The notes under the pieces: model-generated
What the model was told of the DNA's origin: nothing
Seen by the model: the letters and a program-made list of their open reading frames with translations, nothing else
Database searches by the model: none
In this document: piece by piece, positions 31,601-46,600 of the stretch
Position numbering within the stretch: the stretch's first letter is position 1
How the letters are laid out: each line of letters begins with the position of its first letter
Origin: Beaufortia kweichowensis
Taxonomy: Eukaryota > Chordata > Actinopteri > Cypriniformes > Gastromyzontidae
Assembly: GCA_019155185.1 (NCBI GenBank)
Contig: CM032802.1
Coordinates: 5,184,501-5,248,500, forward strand
Reading direction: 5' to 3'
DNA: 64,000 bases
Program-made: the position numbers and the translations under genes

Positions 31601-34600
31601 CCATTTAAAAGTGACATAATGAGGCATAATCACACAAAAGAGCAATTCGAATATATTATATCACAGAGTCATAGACAAGTCGACCTCAATTTATCAACCA
31701 TAGTCCAGACTTAGACCGAGGTGGGCTCTGTTCCAGCTGGATCTGCATCTAAAGCCAAACCGCTCTATTGCTAAAACAAAAGATGAACACAGAAAAGACA
31801 ATAGCTTTAATCTGACCTGTCCATTGCGGATTTCTCTAAAGCAGTATTTGAAGCCAGATGATTCTGTGTAGACTGAATCTCCGCGTATGGTCTGGGCTTG
31901 TATCTGAGGGGGCAGAGCCGCCGATCTCTCTCCCGGCAGATGCCGAGGGCGAGCACCCGAAAGCCCAGCGGACCAGGTGACCGTTTCGGACTGCTCGTGC
32001 ACGTTGGGGCCGAAACCCACCTTTAGTACCTGGTGGATTTTTACACTGGCCTCTGGAGGGTGCTGGACTCTCACTTTTACCATGGGGGACCCTGAAGAAC
32101 GGAGAGATCAAATTAAACTTTTGACCATGGGCATGATGTCTGATCCACATTGTAGCTATATCTAAAAAAAAGACAATGTATTATACTAATAGAAACATTT
32201 TTATAATAGTAAAAATGGCACTTGAAAACAAGCACAAATAAATTATAAAGGCATGGCAAAAACTTTCCAAGACAGTTTAATGTGACCCACATAGACCAAA
32301 AGGAAAATGACTGAAATCTGTTAGTGGCAATAAAAAAAAACGACCCCTGGAAAGAAACCCTCAAACACATCTCAACCTCATCACGTCCCACAAACATGCC
32401 TGTAAACATTGCAGTAGGCTTTATTACCATTCCTAACACACTTACTCACATACATATTCTGACCTCTTCGTCATTCCTTCAAGGCCAGCTGTCATGGGTC
32501 ACACTATCGCTAAACCACACAATGCACTCAATTTCAGGAATTTACCCACCCGCACCATCTGTCAATCAAGCCCGCTCACTTGAAAAAGTCTTAATTCTTG
32601 TAATGCGTTTACTGTTTATCACATAAACAGACTGACGCTCCAGAAATAACACAATGAAAAAGAAAAGCACAGGGAGAACTCTAGGTTACGATCTTAGAAA
32701 ACAGAGAACTCATTCTTCTAAAACACAGTCGAACCGTGAGTCACTAGTACCTCCTGCCTCTCGGAGATTAAACTTGGCAAAAAGCTTTTCCACTTTTCCT
32801 CCGGGATCACCCCATCCTTGCCAAACAGGCAGTAAAATACAATGCTGTCGCTGTCCAGTCCTGCGTGTTTAATAAAAGAAGAGCTGATGATGTGAATGTC
32901 TGTAAGCATGTCGGTGTGCTAAAGACATCCACATGGCTTTCTGATAATGGGCTAGATATAAAATAGAGACACAGAACATCTCTTCAGCAACATCTGGGAA
33001 CATTAGGTTCAGTTTGGGAATCAGATTGTTACACAACAGTGTAGACAGTCTTTAGGGCTCACATCCCTGATCCAAGTTTGCACAATAAGAGGTCCTGCCT
33101 GGCATCGGCCCTTAACAGCATGAGAACCTAGTTAAAAAAACAGTGAAACAAAATACTGAAGTAATACTTTGTCTTATAACATTTAAGCAAGCTAATTTAA
33201 CTACCATTTTATGTCACATTGAAATCATTTCTTACAATAAAGCTGAAGAACTTCAGATCACTGTATTCAGCATAAGATTCGCTAAAGATGCACGTAAAAT
33301 ACATTATTCAGCACTGTAAATCTCCAATCCAAAACTTTTTGCATCACCATCTCTGTTTAAAACACAAAAGTTATTTAACATACATACTGTATCTTTACAT
33401 AGGTTGAGGTCAAATAATATCTGACTGATATATTTCCCGCAAAACCTGACCTGGCAGTTCAAATGATAAATTGTTTTTAAGCTTAATGTTGTAAATTAGC
33501 GTATGGGACAGCTCTGAACACAGAATGTTTCTGTACTTGTAAAATTACTGGTTGATGTTTAATCATACAGATTAAAGCTCGAATTTAAGTGTGGTTGCAA
33601 ACTAATTCTAGTCATAACACCATTTATGTTGCAGAGTTTCCAAAAAACAACATAATTGAAAATGATCCACTTATTTCTAAAAACTGCACACATATTGTCC
33701 AAAATGGGTAGCATCTGCGCTAAGTTGTTGATAACCAAAGAAGATAATTTTAACTTATCCTTTAGTTTGTGTAAAAAAACAAAAATCACATTTTCACTCA
33801 TATTGGAAAGACATTCCACACATTTACGTTCAATGTGTTTTGAGGGAATGGTCAAAACCTTTTAACAATATTTCTGTTATCGAAAGACTAGTGAGATAAA
33901 ATTGCTTTCCAGTCTTATTTGTGCATATTAACAAACAATCTTTACGCTCCTAGCATGACCTGTGACATGTAAAGCCTGTAAACACTGCAACTTTCAATAT
34001 ACTGTATGCTGAGACTATTTAGACTTTATATTGCTTTAAGAGTTAATGCTGGTTTTAATACTTTTTATTTAGGGCCGCCAAGTTTTTTGCTGTTCATCAA
34101 CTTTATCATGGACTCTGCTTTGCATGCATCGCTTTTACGGTCAGAGAAGCTCTTGTGCAGAAGGTTTTGGAGCTTACACACAGGTGATCTTTGTGTGCCT
34201 GTTCGTGTTTCCATCTGCCAAAAAATGAACTCACCTTATACTCCTTAAAGAAACGACAGATGGAAACGGCACATTAATCATGAGGGCCTGAGTAAATAAA
34301 CAAAAATAAACAAGAGAATACAGTATATGATGAATTTACTAAATGATCCGTTTTTTTTGACCAATGATTATTATGATTTTACCACAACTGGTTATTTTTC
34401 TGATAAAAATGGAGCACTGAAAACACTGTCAACTAAAAAAAAACACAATTTCTCATGGCGCTGTGCACCATGAGCTACAGCACAGCAGTTTTGCACACGT
34501 TCTAGAAACTAACATGCAGATTTACTGTAAGTCTGGCCTGCAATGTGTTCTGGTTCCTTCCTCTTGCCTCCTTTTTAATAGCTTCCTGTCATTCTCCATT

Positions 34601-37600
34601 ACGTCTGTCTAATAAAGAGGCAATAAAGCCGCAAAAAGAAATTAAAATGCCATCACAGCTTAGCAGGGGCCACATCCTGACACTGGCCAAAGTTTCTTGA
34701 TTGAGTTAAAGTTCAGAGCTTGTGTTTCTCTGTGGATAATGTACAAGTTGATGTCAGTACTTTCAGTGCAATGAACATACATTTATCCTGTCTTGATGTT
34801 TTGACAGACACATGATCTACAACCATGTTTAGACATTCCAGATGTGACTGACATTTGCATGATGTATCGGGCATGCTTCTGCTTTAATTTAGCACTGTAC
34901 TTTGCATACACAGCAGGGCTGATATACTGGCACTTTTGGGATGCGTCCAAATTGCGAGCTGCTGCCAAATGAAAACAGAAAATAAATGTCGCCAGTCTGT
35001 GACACTGTTATTTTTCATCATCATAAAAGTCTGGCCCTCTATGTGGTCATGGGTTACATAACTAACCTTATTGCCAAAGGACATGTTACTCTTTCAGAGA
35101 CTTTTCACTTAATTTTATGTAATTAACCTTGGTTAGAAATATATTTACTGTCTAAATAGATTAACATTACAATTTGGAAATGAAACAACTGTACGGGTAT
35201 TATTTTTTCTACATGATAAGATCATGGGGGAGAGTAAATGTTAATAATGATCTTGGGTGTACAACATTACATACTTAAATTCTTAAAAACTTTTGAACTA
35301 ATATGCTGCTTTTCTCGAAGGTGACGGGAGATCTTTCTAGTAAATACAAAGACTTTAAAAATCCATCAGAATTTTTACTTTTGAATCATTAAATGTCCAT
35401 TTGAGTAAATATGTCATTTTTTCTAGCAGCAGTTTTTATGTTTGTACAAAAAAGTCACTAAGCAATTTAACATTTTTAAAAACAGAAATGATGTGTGTGT
35501 TGTTATTTAATTAAAATATTTCTTCAGTTTTTAGTGGCATTCCATATTTAAAAAAGAAATGTCTTCTTCCCAATGTAACAGATTACCTGATAAAGTCTGA
35601 CAATATGTCTCCTCTTAAAAGCATCAAAGTGTGTAATGAACCGTTCTTTTTTCCTGGATAATAACAGCTGAAATTGTGTGCCAAGTATGTGCCTATTGTA
35701 CAAAGTGAATTTAAAAAAGCAACCAATCTTTTACAAAAGTTTACTTGTGTTTTTTATCAAGTTACTGTACGCAAAGTAAGCAGTATTCTGGTTTAGATTT
35801 TACTGACAACTGTTTGTACACATATCTTTAGAAACCCTTGTATTAAAGTCTGTGCTCTCACCATTAGTGTTGCTGTGTTGTGGAGTCTGCAGTGGCAGGA
35901 TGTACTCAGAGGTCATCGGGTGATTGGCTGATTCGACAGCACCTGACCGTGATTTCTCAATGTCATTGGTGATGGAGCTAGACGGGACTGGGATGTGGCA
36001 GAACTTTCCAGTGAAGTTTGGGGGACACAGGCACTGGTCCTTCTGAATGCACACGCCTCCATTCTTACACAACATAGGACACACAACTGCAGAAAGAAAG
36101 AAAAAAAGACGAAGAAAATTAGTTACAAGATAAATAAACTAAAATCTGACTATATTCATTTTCAAAGAATGTACCTCATTTGCCAATTATTTTTTAGGCC
36201 TAAATCAAACACAGTCGAGTTAAGAAATGACCCAGTGGGGTCCAAACCAAGCCTAATTCACAATACCCCCTGGGTATTAAAAAAGCATCAATGTCACACA
36301 ATCCTTTCTCAGCTGTGCTTCTTTTATTTCATTATGATCCTAAGCATGCTTTCAATATCATATGTCTGTGATGTATTAATGCATTTGGAGAGCTTGGACC
36401 AGGACCATGCCTAAATAAATGGAAATAAATGTACCATGTGATCCAAAGTTTAGGAGAGAGAGATCTCTCTGCGGTTGTCAGCTAAGCTGTGCTTTTGCAC
36501 TATCCATCTGTAAACGCTCTAACGCAATCTCTATACCCAAATACATTTGTCTAACACACAAAACATAGAGGAGAGCCCCTAACAAGAAGAGAATCAACAA
36601 ACCTTATTTCAATAGAGACATTTGATTTTCAGGAAGATTAAGAGACGGAATATGACAGAACCAAACCACATGCTCTAACACAGATCTGGCAAAATCTAAA
36701 GAAAACACAACATCAAAAATGATCCCATTTACTTTGTTAAAGCTCATTTCTGGTTGTTTATTGTGCATTCATTAATACACATTACGCCAATGAAAAACAA
36801 TATTTCTCTTTTTAATGTTTCATTAAACTGTAATGATGTAACCAAAAAGACATTCTTGACCTCACAAATCACTCCCACTCCTTTGAACCAACCGGCTCCA
36901 ATCTGTCATGTAATGCGCACTTTTTATTTTCCAATTAATTCTTTTAAAATTTAAGTTTAAATTTGCATAAAAGGTTTCCCTTGAATTCCTTCCCCGAAGT
37001 CAGATTGTGAAAGTAAGAGAATTTATCTGTGGAATCTTATCTAACATACAGTACCAAAACACGGGGTGGTTTAAAAAACATTACACAACCCAAATGCCAT
37101 TATGAAACATGTTGATCAAACCAGTAACACTCTTGTATTTCAAATATTTACAAGTAAGATATTACGAACATCATGCTGTTTGGAAACTGTGCAACTAGCG
37201 CACATTAAACCACGAAGTTTCCATAAGACATTAAGAGGGCAGTCTTGTTTTCCTGTGAGTAACACACAAAACAGCGTGGAGTAAAGGTCAGCCCTCTTTG
37301 GCAGGCCCAATTCCTCCCAGCTGGTGGTGACAAAAGTGTGTGATTTGACTTCAATTTGGTCTTAAGACGGTGAGGTCACCCAACCAATTATGTTCAGTTA
37401 GATGAGTTTTACCTTTCATTCCTTAGAGACACACATACACACATCTATTAGCCAAGATTTAGCGGAAGCTGAATGGCTGAACGGCATCCAAAATCCACAC
37501 GTATCCATCATTTTTACGGCAGGGTTCTGCGCTGGGTCACTAGTGACTCTGTGCATGAGTGTGATAGTGAAAAGTGTCCGGAATGACTTTATGTCATGTG

Positions 37601-40600
37601 TGTTGGTTTGTATGTGTGTTTTTAGATGCTTTGGGGAGTGATAATCTGGTGTTTGTGTTGGGGTGTGTGCACAAGCGCATTTGTGTACATTGAAATGGTT
37701 TGTTTGGTAGCAAACGGTTGTCTCTGATTTAATGATCTGCAACAGAAAACTGCATGACTTTTCATTTTAATTCACGCTTAGCGACAAGCATAGCGATGCT
37801 TTAGACCAGCAAAACTTAAATACTACGGCTGGTTCATCATAAAAATCTTTTTTCTGAAGCTGAAGATTGACGAAGAAAGTCTTTGGTATACATCAAGGTA
37901 GCTGAATACCAACAAACTGGCACCCAAACACAAGATATTATGGATTATTTTAGCAGGGTCATGGTGGGACTATGGACAAACACCAACTATTACTACATGT
38001 TAGAAAGTGAATGTTAGAAAATGAAGCTCATTTTGGAAAAGCTGATGCCTCCAGGGTTGCAGGTAAGGGGCAATGGAGCTCACAAGCGTGTAAAGAGGAA
38101 ATTATCTAAGTACATATTTTCTGCCTTGTGTAGTCTGACTGGCAGAAGGGCTTACCTGAAAACCACTTTCCTTCAATTGCTTTAAAAAGGTTTAATCGTC
38201 TAGTCGAATCTCTCTGGCACAAATGAGCTACTGTAGTCCAGGAAAGGATCATGCTCTGTGCAGGAAACCAGTTAATTAAGGAAAAAACAGGAGGTAATGT
38301 GGTTTAAGGGATTTTTCTTTGACAACCTGTTTTTTCCATTTTGTCAATTTACTTTACGTGATGTTGTTTAGACAATCTGTTCCTACTAGATTTTATCTTC
38401 ATTTTTTACTGCATCAGATTTAGATCATCAAGGTCAATGATATTTACTGTCAACTGAAGACATTACGCTTATGTGAGACATCTGAAGAGGCCAAATGGAA
38501 GGTGGACCAAATAGGTATAAAAAAGGATATGGACCACTCATAAAAAACAGTCCCACTTTATATTATGAGTTCTTTAACAATTACAGATTTGCATACACAA
38601 CATTTTTACAATGTAACTATTGTGCACATGTGTTGAGATGGTTCATCCAAAAATTTTAAGTCTTTCACCCTCATGTCATTTCAAACCCGTACAGTATGAC
38701 TTTATTTAACAACACAAAAGAAGTTGTTGGCAAACACTGACCCCCATTGACTTCCATTGTATTAACACAAAATCACAGAGAAATTTCTCAAAATATATTT
38801 TTTTGTGTTCCACAGAAGAAAGAGTCACACACAACTGTTAAATGACAAGAGGGTGAAAATTCCCATTCAAACAGATGAAAGCTGTACTTGTGTGCTTATT
38901 ACCTAGACAGAAAACAGGTGCTTGGGACGTGGCCGACTTGCCCTAGGGGACATTAAGTGTCTTCTAATAACAAGTCTAGCTATACAGTAGTTAAGGAATA
39001 CCTCTTGACATGAACTGCCTATAAATCCCCATGTCTAAATATATAGTTTGGGTCTTACATCACCTAAATTGTTAGGCTATGACCTTCTTGGATGTTGTGT
39101 CCTATACACAAACACACAAGACTAAGCCTTGCATAAACTCTCTTCTTAAGTACGAGAGCAAAAACTATTGGACCTCATGATCTGAATGTTGCTTCAGATG
39201 TAAATTGAGAAAAAGGCAGCGACTGAGCAGGGCGTTGTTTGGACATGATGTGGCAGAGGTTTGTTTGCTCATAGATAAAGGAGGTGTGGTGGTTTTTAAA
39301 CCAGGATGAGAGTTTACCCTTCAGCCCATCCATGTAAATATAAACAGCTGGCCCATTCACGTAAACATAAACAGCTGGCAGTACGCTTGCACTTTATAAC
39401 ACTACAGAAATCCCCCGAAATCCCCCGAAACTATTACCTTCCTTTCTAGCTTTTTATTTATTTTTTTGTTAATTTTTAGACCATAGATACACAGTTGTTT
39501 TGAAACTATTGAGGGTTCAGATAAATATTGGCTCTATGCAGAAGACAGGAAGCCCTTTCAGAAGGGGAAAAATATGTAAATAAAATTCTTTTGAAATGAA
39601 GAAACAGCAGGAATACTCGGTCTGAAACAACAACATCTTTTACAGGGTACAAATGTAAAAAACAGGTATTTTCATTGGAGATAATCCAAGCAGAGAAGAT
39701 CAGTAATGTTCTTATTTACAAGTTTCATTCAGAAAACATTACTGTTACTAGTCTGCTAAAATGAACAGTGATCAAATCAGGAATTGGCTAGTAAATGGTC
39801 AACTTATTTCAGAACAATTTATGATTTTTTGTTATGATATTCAAGCCAAAACTGGAAATAAAGAGCAAGAGAGGTTTGTATCAACACACATACAGTATGC
39901 ATGTGTAGTTCTATAAACTTCAAGGCTGACTGCATCAACACTTGAATCGAAGAGAAAAAAAAATCATAAAGCGAGGGAAAATTACTTTGAGGTAAATTAA
40001 AGACATATGCTGTAAAACCTTCTGTGGATTGTTACAGTAGGGCACTGAAACACTAAAGTTTACCTTTAAAGTTTATGCGAATGCATCGATTTGAATAGAA
40101 TCACATTACATTCAAAGTAATACAAAGTTACAAAATCTCTTAAACTTTCTCATTCATCTCAATGACCTACGATACAAGTGTTTAAGTGCCTTACAAAGCC
40201 ATGACAAAGTACACAAACCTAATGTATCTTATACACCCGAGTTAAGTTCACTGTAAAATATATCAGAAATCTCTTTGAAATCCAGTAACACACACACGCG
40301 TTTATGTACACTTCTGCTGAAAGCTGTACAAGTGGGAAGCTTTTTACACACATGTAAATGCATGTGCAATAACAGATGCGCATGCACGCACACACTCCGA
40401 CACACATTGAGAAACGCCCCTGATATTCTCTGGCCGTGTGCCATGGTCCAGATGTTTCAGACCCCGGAGGTCCACTGCAGGTAAATGAATTAACCCTGAG
40501 AGATACAGCACATGTACATTGTGAGAAGTAATAGCTGCTTGATTGCTCTCCAGACGGGCACATTAATGATGCACACAGGAAGTACATTTCTACACTCTTC

Positions 40601-43600
40601 ACAAACTAAAGTGTATGAAAGATTGCAAGCTTATTCTTTATGTTCATCCAGAACGTGCAGTATGCTATTGGATCATTCAATTATAGGCTAACTGCCATGT
40701 TCTTATAACCGGACATACAGTAAATGCACAATTTCCCATTAGTTGAAGTTTACAATAGAGGAAATTAAAAAGCAAGAAGGTCTATAATTCTGTTGACATT
40801 ATTATTTATTTTAGTTGCTGAAATCACCCCGCAACTAAACATTAGTATGCTATTTAAATCACCTGAGCCAAAAAATGGTCACTGGAAAATGACATCATAA
40901 CAATGATGATAGGCGAATGGCACAGTCCCAGGCCCTTCACTAGCATGTACACTGAGCTGAAATGCCATTTCAAATGTTTAAGACCTCTTAAAAACACTTA
41001 TAAAATGTGCTGTAATTTATTGAAACATCTGTGTGATTTGTATGTTGCTTGCATACTAAATGTTATTTGATTGCAATATGCAGCTACTTTCCACTGCCAT
41101 CTAAAATAAAAAAAAGATGGGTCCAGATGGTGTTACAACGGTTTATCATTATTTTGCTGTAAAACGACTAAAAGACCAAAATTACATCCAGTACTCTGGG
41201 TTAAACACCGAATGCCAAACTGACCACAAAATAACTGAAAAAGATCCAATCTCCAAAATCCATTCCAGTTTTATAACACAGCACATACCTGCAGCTATCT
41301 CAGAACTGAAAGCCAGTGCCGTTCCTTTGATTTCACAAACACAGCATGTGCGTTTATGCACATTTATCTCCTAACAGCTCGAGACAGGCGCATGTGGGTG
41401 CCACACCGCTGGATAAAGTTTATAAATCATCTCCTCTTTTTATGGAGGGGAAGCATGTTTACCAGACTAAAGCACAAATTATCATCTCTCTGTATAAAAT
41501 TTATCAGAGAAACCTTTGTTGTTTTACAAGTTCATTTCAGCGGCGCATAATAGGCTTGTCCTGATGGAGATTACAGGCAGCACTTGTATAAATAGGTCAC
41601 AATGTTTCTGGGTTGTTGGAGCTGATTTCCTCTTGGACAAGAGGCAAAGCTCTGAATAGAAACCAGGACCCGAGAGCAAACTGGTGTACTTTGTACAGCT
41701 TGTATAAAAAGTGTGACTGATTCTAAATTTGAGCATGACTTTCTTTGGGTTTTTATTTAAAGCTCACAAGAACTGAAAAGAAAGTTAAAGTAAAAATGAA
41801 TCATGGGAATAACATGCTTCTTGTTGACTACAAAATGCTCATTACTTATACTTTTTTTTTAAAGGTTTCAGAAAAAAATGGATATGGTCATATGAAGAAG
41901 TCCATGCAACAATTTACAACAATCATGGTAATTTATTATTTACAGTACCCATTTACCTGTCATTCAGCAAAGATTACTGGACATCCAATTAAAAAAAAAC
42001 ATGCTCATAAGATTTACGACACAGTATTTCTTCTAAAGGCAAAGAGAAGAATATATATAGAAACAATTACAAAGACAGAAAAATAGCAAACCAACATCTG
42101 ATAAGCATCTCAAGCCAAACGCTCAGGTCATGACCTTCATCTCTTGGGAAATCTAACAGAAAGCTGCTAACATCAGTGAAGGCCACACGCCTCATATTTG
42201 TTGTCCCCAAATATCCCAGATGCAACAGATGTCTAGATACAAACACACTGCTCGTAAATACTCTTACACACCTGCAGGCCTGTGCATGTGTGTGTCTGTA
42301 CATACTTCACATACTTTAAGGACACACTTTCGACATATGACCAAATAGGTTATCCTCATTTGGGTTGTCCTCATGTGTGAAATAACAGTAGAGGTTGGTA
42401 AATTTTTTGGTAAAGCAACGTTTAGGCTTTAGAAGTTATAATTACACATAGTAGTAAATCATCTATGTAATACAATAAATGTATGTAGAAAATGTGTGTT
42501 CACGTGTAGAACTTACAGACTCTGAAGCCAGATCCAGACACGGGTTGTTGTCCCTGCTCACTGTTGTAGATAGTGGTGACATTTCCCCGCTCACAGTAGT
42601 TAGTGCAGCGTCCCTGCGTGCAGCGCAGTCTGCAGATAGTGGGGGTGAACAGAACCTTGATCCGCTCCGCACCCCCGTGGATGACTCCTGACGAGTGCTG
42701 GACGGGTGACGGCTGAGCGTCGACTAAATAAAGAGCAAAGCCAAAGAAGAGCAGCAGAGTCAGTCTGTGAGGACGCATGGTGAGTCCCGTTTACACACAC
42801 ATCACACACAGTCACACACACTTCAGCCAAGTGTCTGAAGAAGATGAAGAGTAAACTGTCCCCTTTTTCTTTTATCGTCCACCTGTCACTGTTTTGAACC
42901 GCAATATCCCAATAAGTAGCGCAGAGGGTGACAAAAAGTCTTCTTAGTGCAGAGAATTATGGGTAATGTGTGCCACTCACACCTGTGCATGCATATATGT
43001 TTAAAAAGGTACAAAAGTGAAAAGACTAAAGCTGTCCTGGAATTTTAAGGCTGTTTTGTGAGCAAGCTCTTGCTGCGATCCAAACACTATGTGCTGTCGA
43101 GATTGTATCCATCACCCGGTGGTGTTCACCCGCTGCCCAACTCTCTCACAAACACACTGACAGACCTCTCCATGCACTCGCTACATGAGGAGACGTTTCT
43201 CTTTCATATGAGGAGGAGAAAGGGGAGGGGCGGTGAATGAGAAGAGGAAAGAGAGAAAACTAGTGGGGGAGAGAGAGGGAGAGACTTTGAGTCTCTGGCA
43301 TCGCACATGGGGGTGAGGTCAGCGCTGTTTTAAATGTGTGTGCGTGCCGGGGTCTTGTAGATGAAGGGTGGGTGTATTTTTCTTTCACTCTGCATTTTCA
43401 ACACTGTCATTTGGCAAGATTTTACTGTTCCCCTGCAGTGTCCTGCAAACATTAAAGGAATAGTTCACCCACAATAAAAACTGGATCATCATTTGCTCGC
43501 CCTTATGTCGCCACATGTCTTTTTTTCTTATGTGAAACACAAAATTTGACATTTTGAAGTCTATACACTGGATGTTTTTTTTCCGTTCCACGTACCAAAA

Positions 43601-46600
43601 TGACAAAAATTTCCTAAAAGTAGTCCACGCATCTTTGCAGTATTGTGAAGTGATTTGTGTGACTCCTCTTTGTGATATTTTTATGGGAATATTTTTGTAA
43701 TTGTGGAGCTTGACAGTGTCTGTCCCCATGATTTCATTAGACGGAAAAGGTTATTTTTTCCAAAATTCCCCTTTTGTGTTACACATTAAAGAGTAAATCA
43801 ATGGGTTTAAAAAGACATGAGGGTGAATAAATGACAGATTTCCATTTTTGGATGAACTATATCAATTACAAACAGACTTGCCAAGATACCAAAGACATTA
43901 AAAATCGAAAGAGACTTTGAACTCAAATATGAACTCAAATATTTCTTATCATATTCAAGACTAAATGACATGATTTATGTTACTGGATTTAACTACTTCA
44001 CCTATAAAGAAAGTTTAGGAGAAACATACCAAACAAAATTCATATGAAGCATCACATAGCTGTAAAAGAGCAACCCTGAGCAATAAATCTTCTTTTGGAG
44101 AGAGCAAACAATGGGTTTAATAGCTGAAAATGAAGTGAAATTGATTCTAACTCAGACTTGACACAGTTTTTAAATGTAGTACAAATGACCCTGTTTTCTG
44201 TGTGGGTGCCTCGAGGGGAAACTTTGTTTGGGAGAAGAACAGATTTCTCCTCAACACCTGTAGTCCAGAACACTGACTGTGAGACTGCGAGTCAATGCAG
44301 ATGGTGGAGAAAAGCCTTGCGGGACGATAAATTAATAATGCTACCGTAGGGAGGATCCAACCCCGCTCTATGGATGATATATGGATCTTTTTACCCTACA
44401 TGACCTCCTGCTGTAGTTTTAATAGTTTCTTCTAGAGATTTTAACAAAAAATTATATACTTTTGCCTCTTACAGAAAAAAAACGCAGCTGTATTTTACTG
44501 AATGCAAATAATTGTTTTATTAGCACACACTGCAAAACTGTTACAGATTTAAAACAAAGTAAGTGAATAATTTAGACTGGTTGTTATGTTTTGACAGGGT
44601 CACCAGTCATTCATGTGTGAGTGGATGTCAGACTGTGTCATGATGTCAGACTTTTACATATTAATAAGGTAGAAAAACATGCTTTACCATAGCAACCAGT
44701 ATTTTTGTTTTGATAGGGCTCATTGCATGGTGTCACAAAATATTAATCATTTTCACCAAACCACTTTGCAAGTTTAATATGACAAAACTATGTATAGGCC
44801 TATATACATTTATTATGCATATGGTGTCGCTGCATGGGTGGTGAAGGAGGCTTTTATATTCTTTAGTTGGAGATCCCGTAAAGCTAGAGACTGTAGTGTA
44901 CACCGTAAGTTTATAAAAGTTAAGCTTAAATGTGTGAAATAATAAAAACGGCTGTTTAAATAGTAGCCTCGCTTAAAAACAGCGAATAGCAAACTCAAGC
45001 CCTGAAAGCCCAACAGACCTGACATCTACTAAAAAGAGCTAAAAACTGAATTATTTGCATATACCACTTGGTTGACATTATTTATATAATACAAGTGTGA
45101 ATTTAGTGCCCAAATTGTTATTAAAACTTCAACAGTTTTACTCATATTTGAACTTTGCCTTTCAACAGACTTTAGAAAACCAGACACAGGGGGAAACACA
45201 GCATTCATCACAAGCTTACCTAAATCCACTGTCAACAACATCTCACACAAGCATGCACATTTGGCAATACAAACTAGATGATAAAATCTTGATTGAAAGC
45301 TAAAGGCTATTGTCTAACACTCCTGACTTAATAAAGATCTACAGTAATGTACTCATCGAGTCTCTTCGCATGTTATTCTCTCATAACAACAGGGAAACGT
45401 TGCTATCACCGCACAAGTGTAAATATTTATGTGTGCCATTTCATTCGTCATCAGTAAAATAGGTCACTAATAAAAAAGTAGGTCCTCATGCACTGGAATC
45501 CCAGGCTTCTGTGTCACTCTCCCTTTCCACGTTACAAACTCTCCTGACTTGGAAACTTGGACTCTACATTTACAGTCTGCATTAAGTGTGGATTTCGAGA
45601 AATTTGGTTTTTGGCGAGAGACCTATTCGCTTTCCATGCGAGGCGATGCATCTCGTTTCATTTTCCATTTCGAAAGCAGAAGAAGCTGGCAATCTGTGAC
45701 CAGAGGAGGTGTATTACTACTGTAGTGTTTAATGCTAACATACTGGGAAGGAAGGTGAGCAGGGAAGCCCCAAGGTTACATGGGTAGGGAAAGATTGTTT
45801 ACACGTTAAATGCTCGGGACTGATGTTAAGAAGGGCTGTCTGGGAAATATTTCTGTTATAAACTGCACTTCATTATGTAAAACTGCACTCAGCCAAACTA
45901 GAACTGTATAGACCAGCTCAAAGAAACTAAAATAAACTAAGTATTCATGTGAGCTGAAACATCTTTATAACAAAATTATAGTTTATTTTAAACAAATTCT
46001 TTGAATTACATACAGTATGATAAAAGGTGCAGTGACATGCAGCTGAATGTCTCAAATCCCCAGAGCTTCACTTATCAGCTCTGGGATATTATTCAAAGGC
46101 TTTAAGAGCATAAATCTGGAGATAAGCAACAGCAGACATGTGTCCTGCGATGTGTGTGTGTGTTTGTGAGTGAAAAAGAAGTTAATCTCCCTACACTTCC
46201 TATCCACAACGGGCCATTCCAACACGATATGAGGTCATGGACACACAGGGGTCCACGTTAGCAAAACACCACATCCATCTCCTGAGAAATTACTGCACTA
46301 ACACCTCTGGGCCAAACTAAACAATGGCAGGAATAAGCTACAATGGCGTATCAGGGACTGTCTAAATCCAAACTAGCCCAAACGTAAAGGCAGATAAACC
46401 TTATCGCTGCTTAAAAGTTTGCAATCCAGGAAACATGCTAAATTATTCAAACAAGACAAAGTCATCCAAGGCCTGTTTATTTTAAAGCCATTTCTGTTTT
46501 TTGCAAGGTAAAGGTTAACATGTTGACATATTTTTACCTTGTTTATTGTACAACAAAATTTGTTTGTAAACTTGTCTGTTAATATTGCTTTATTTATTAC

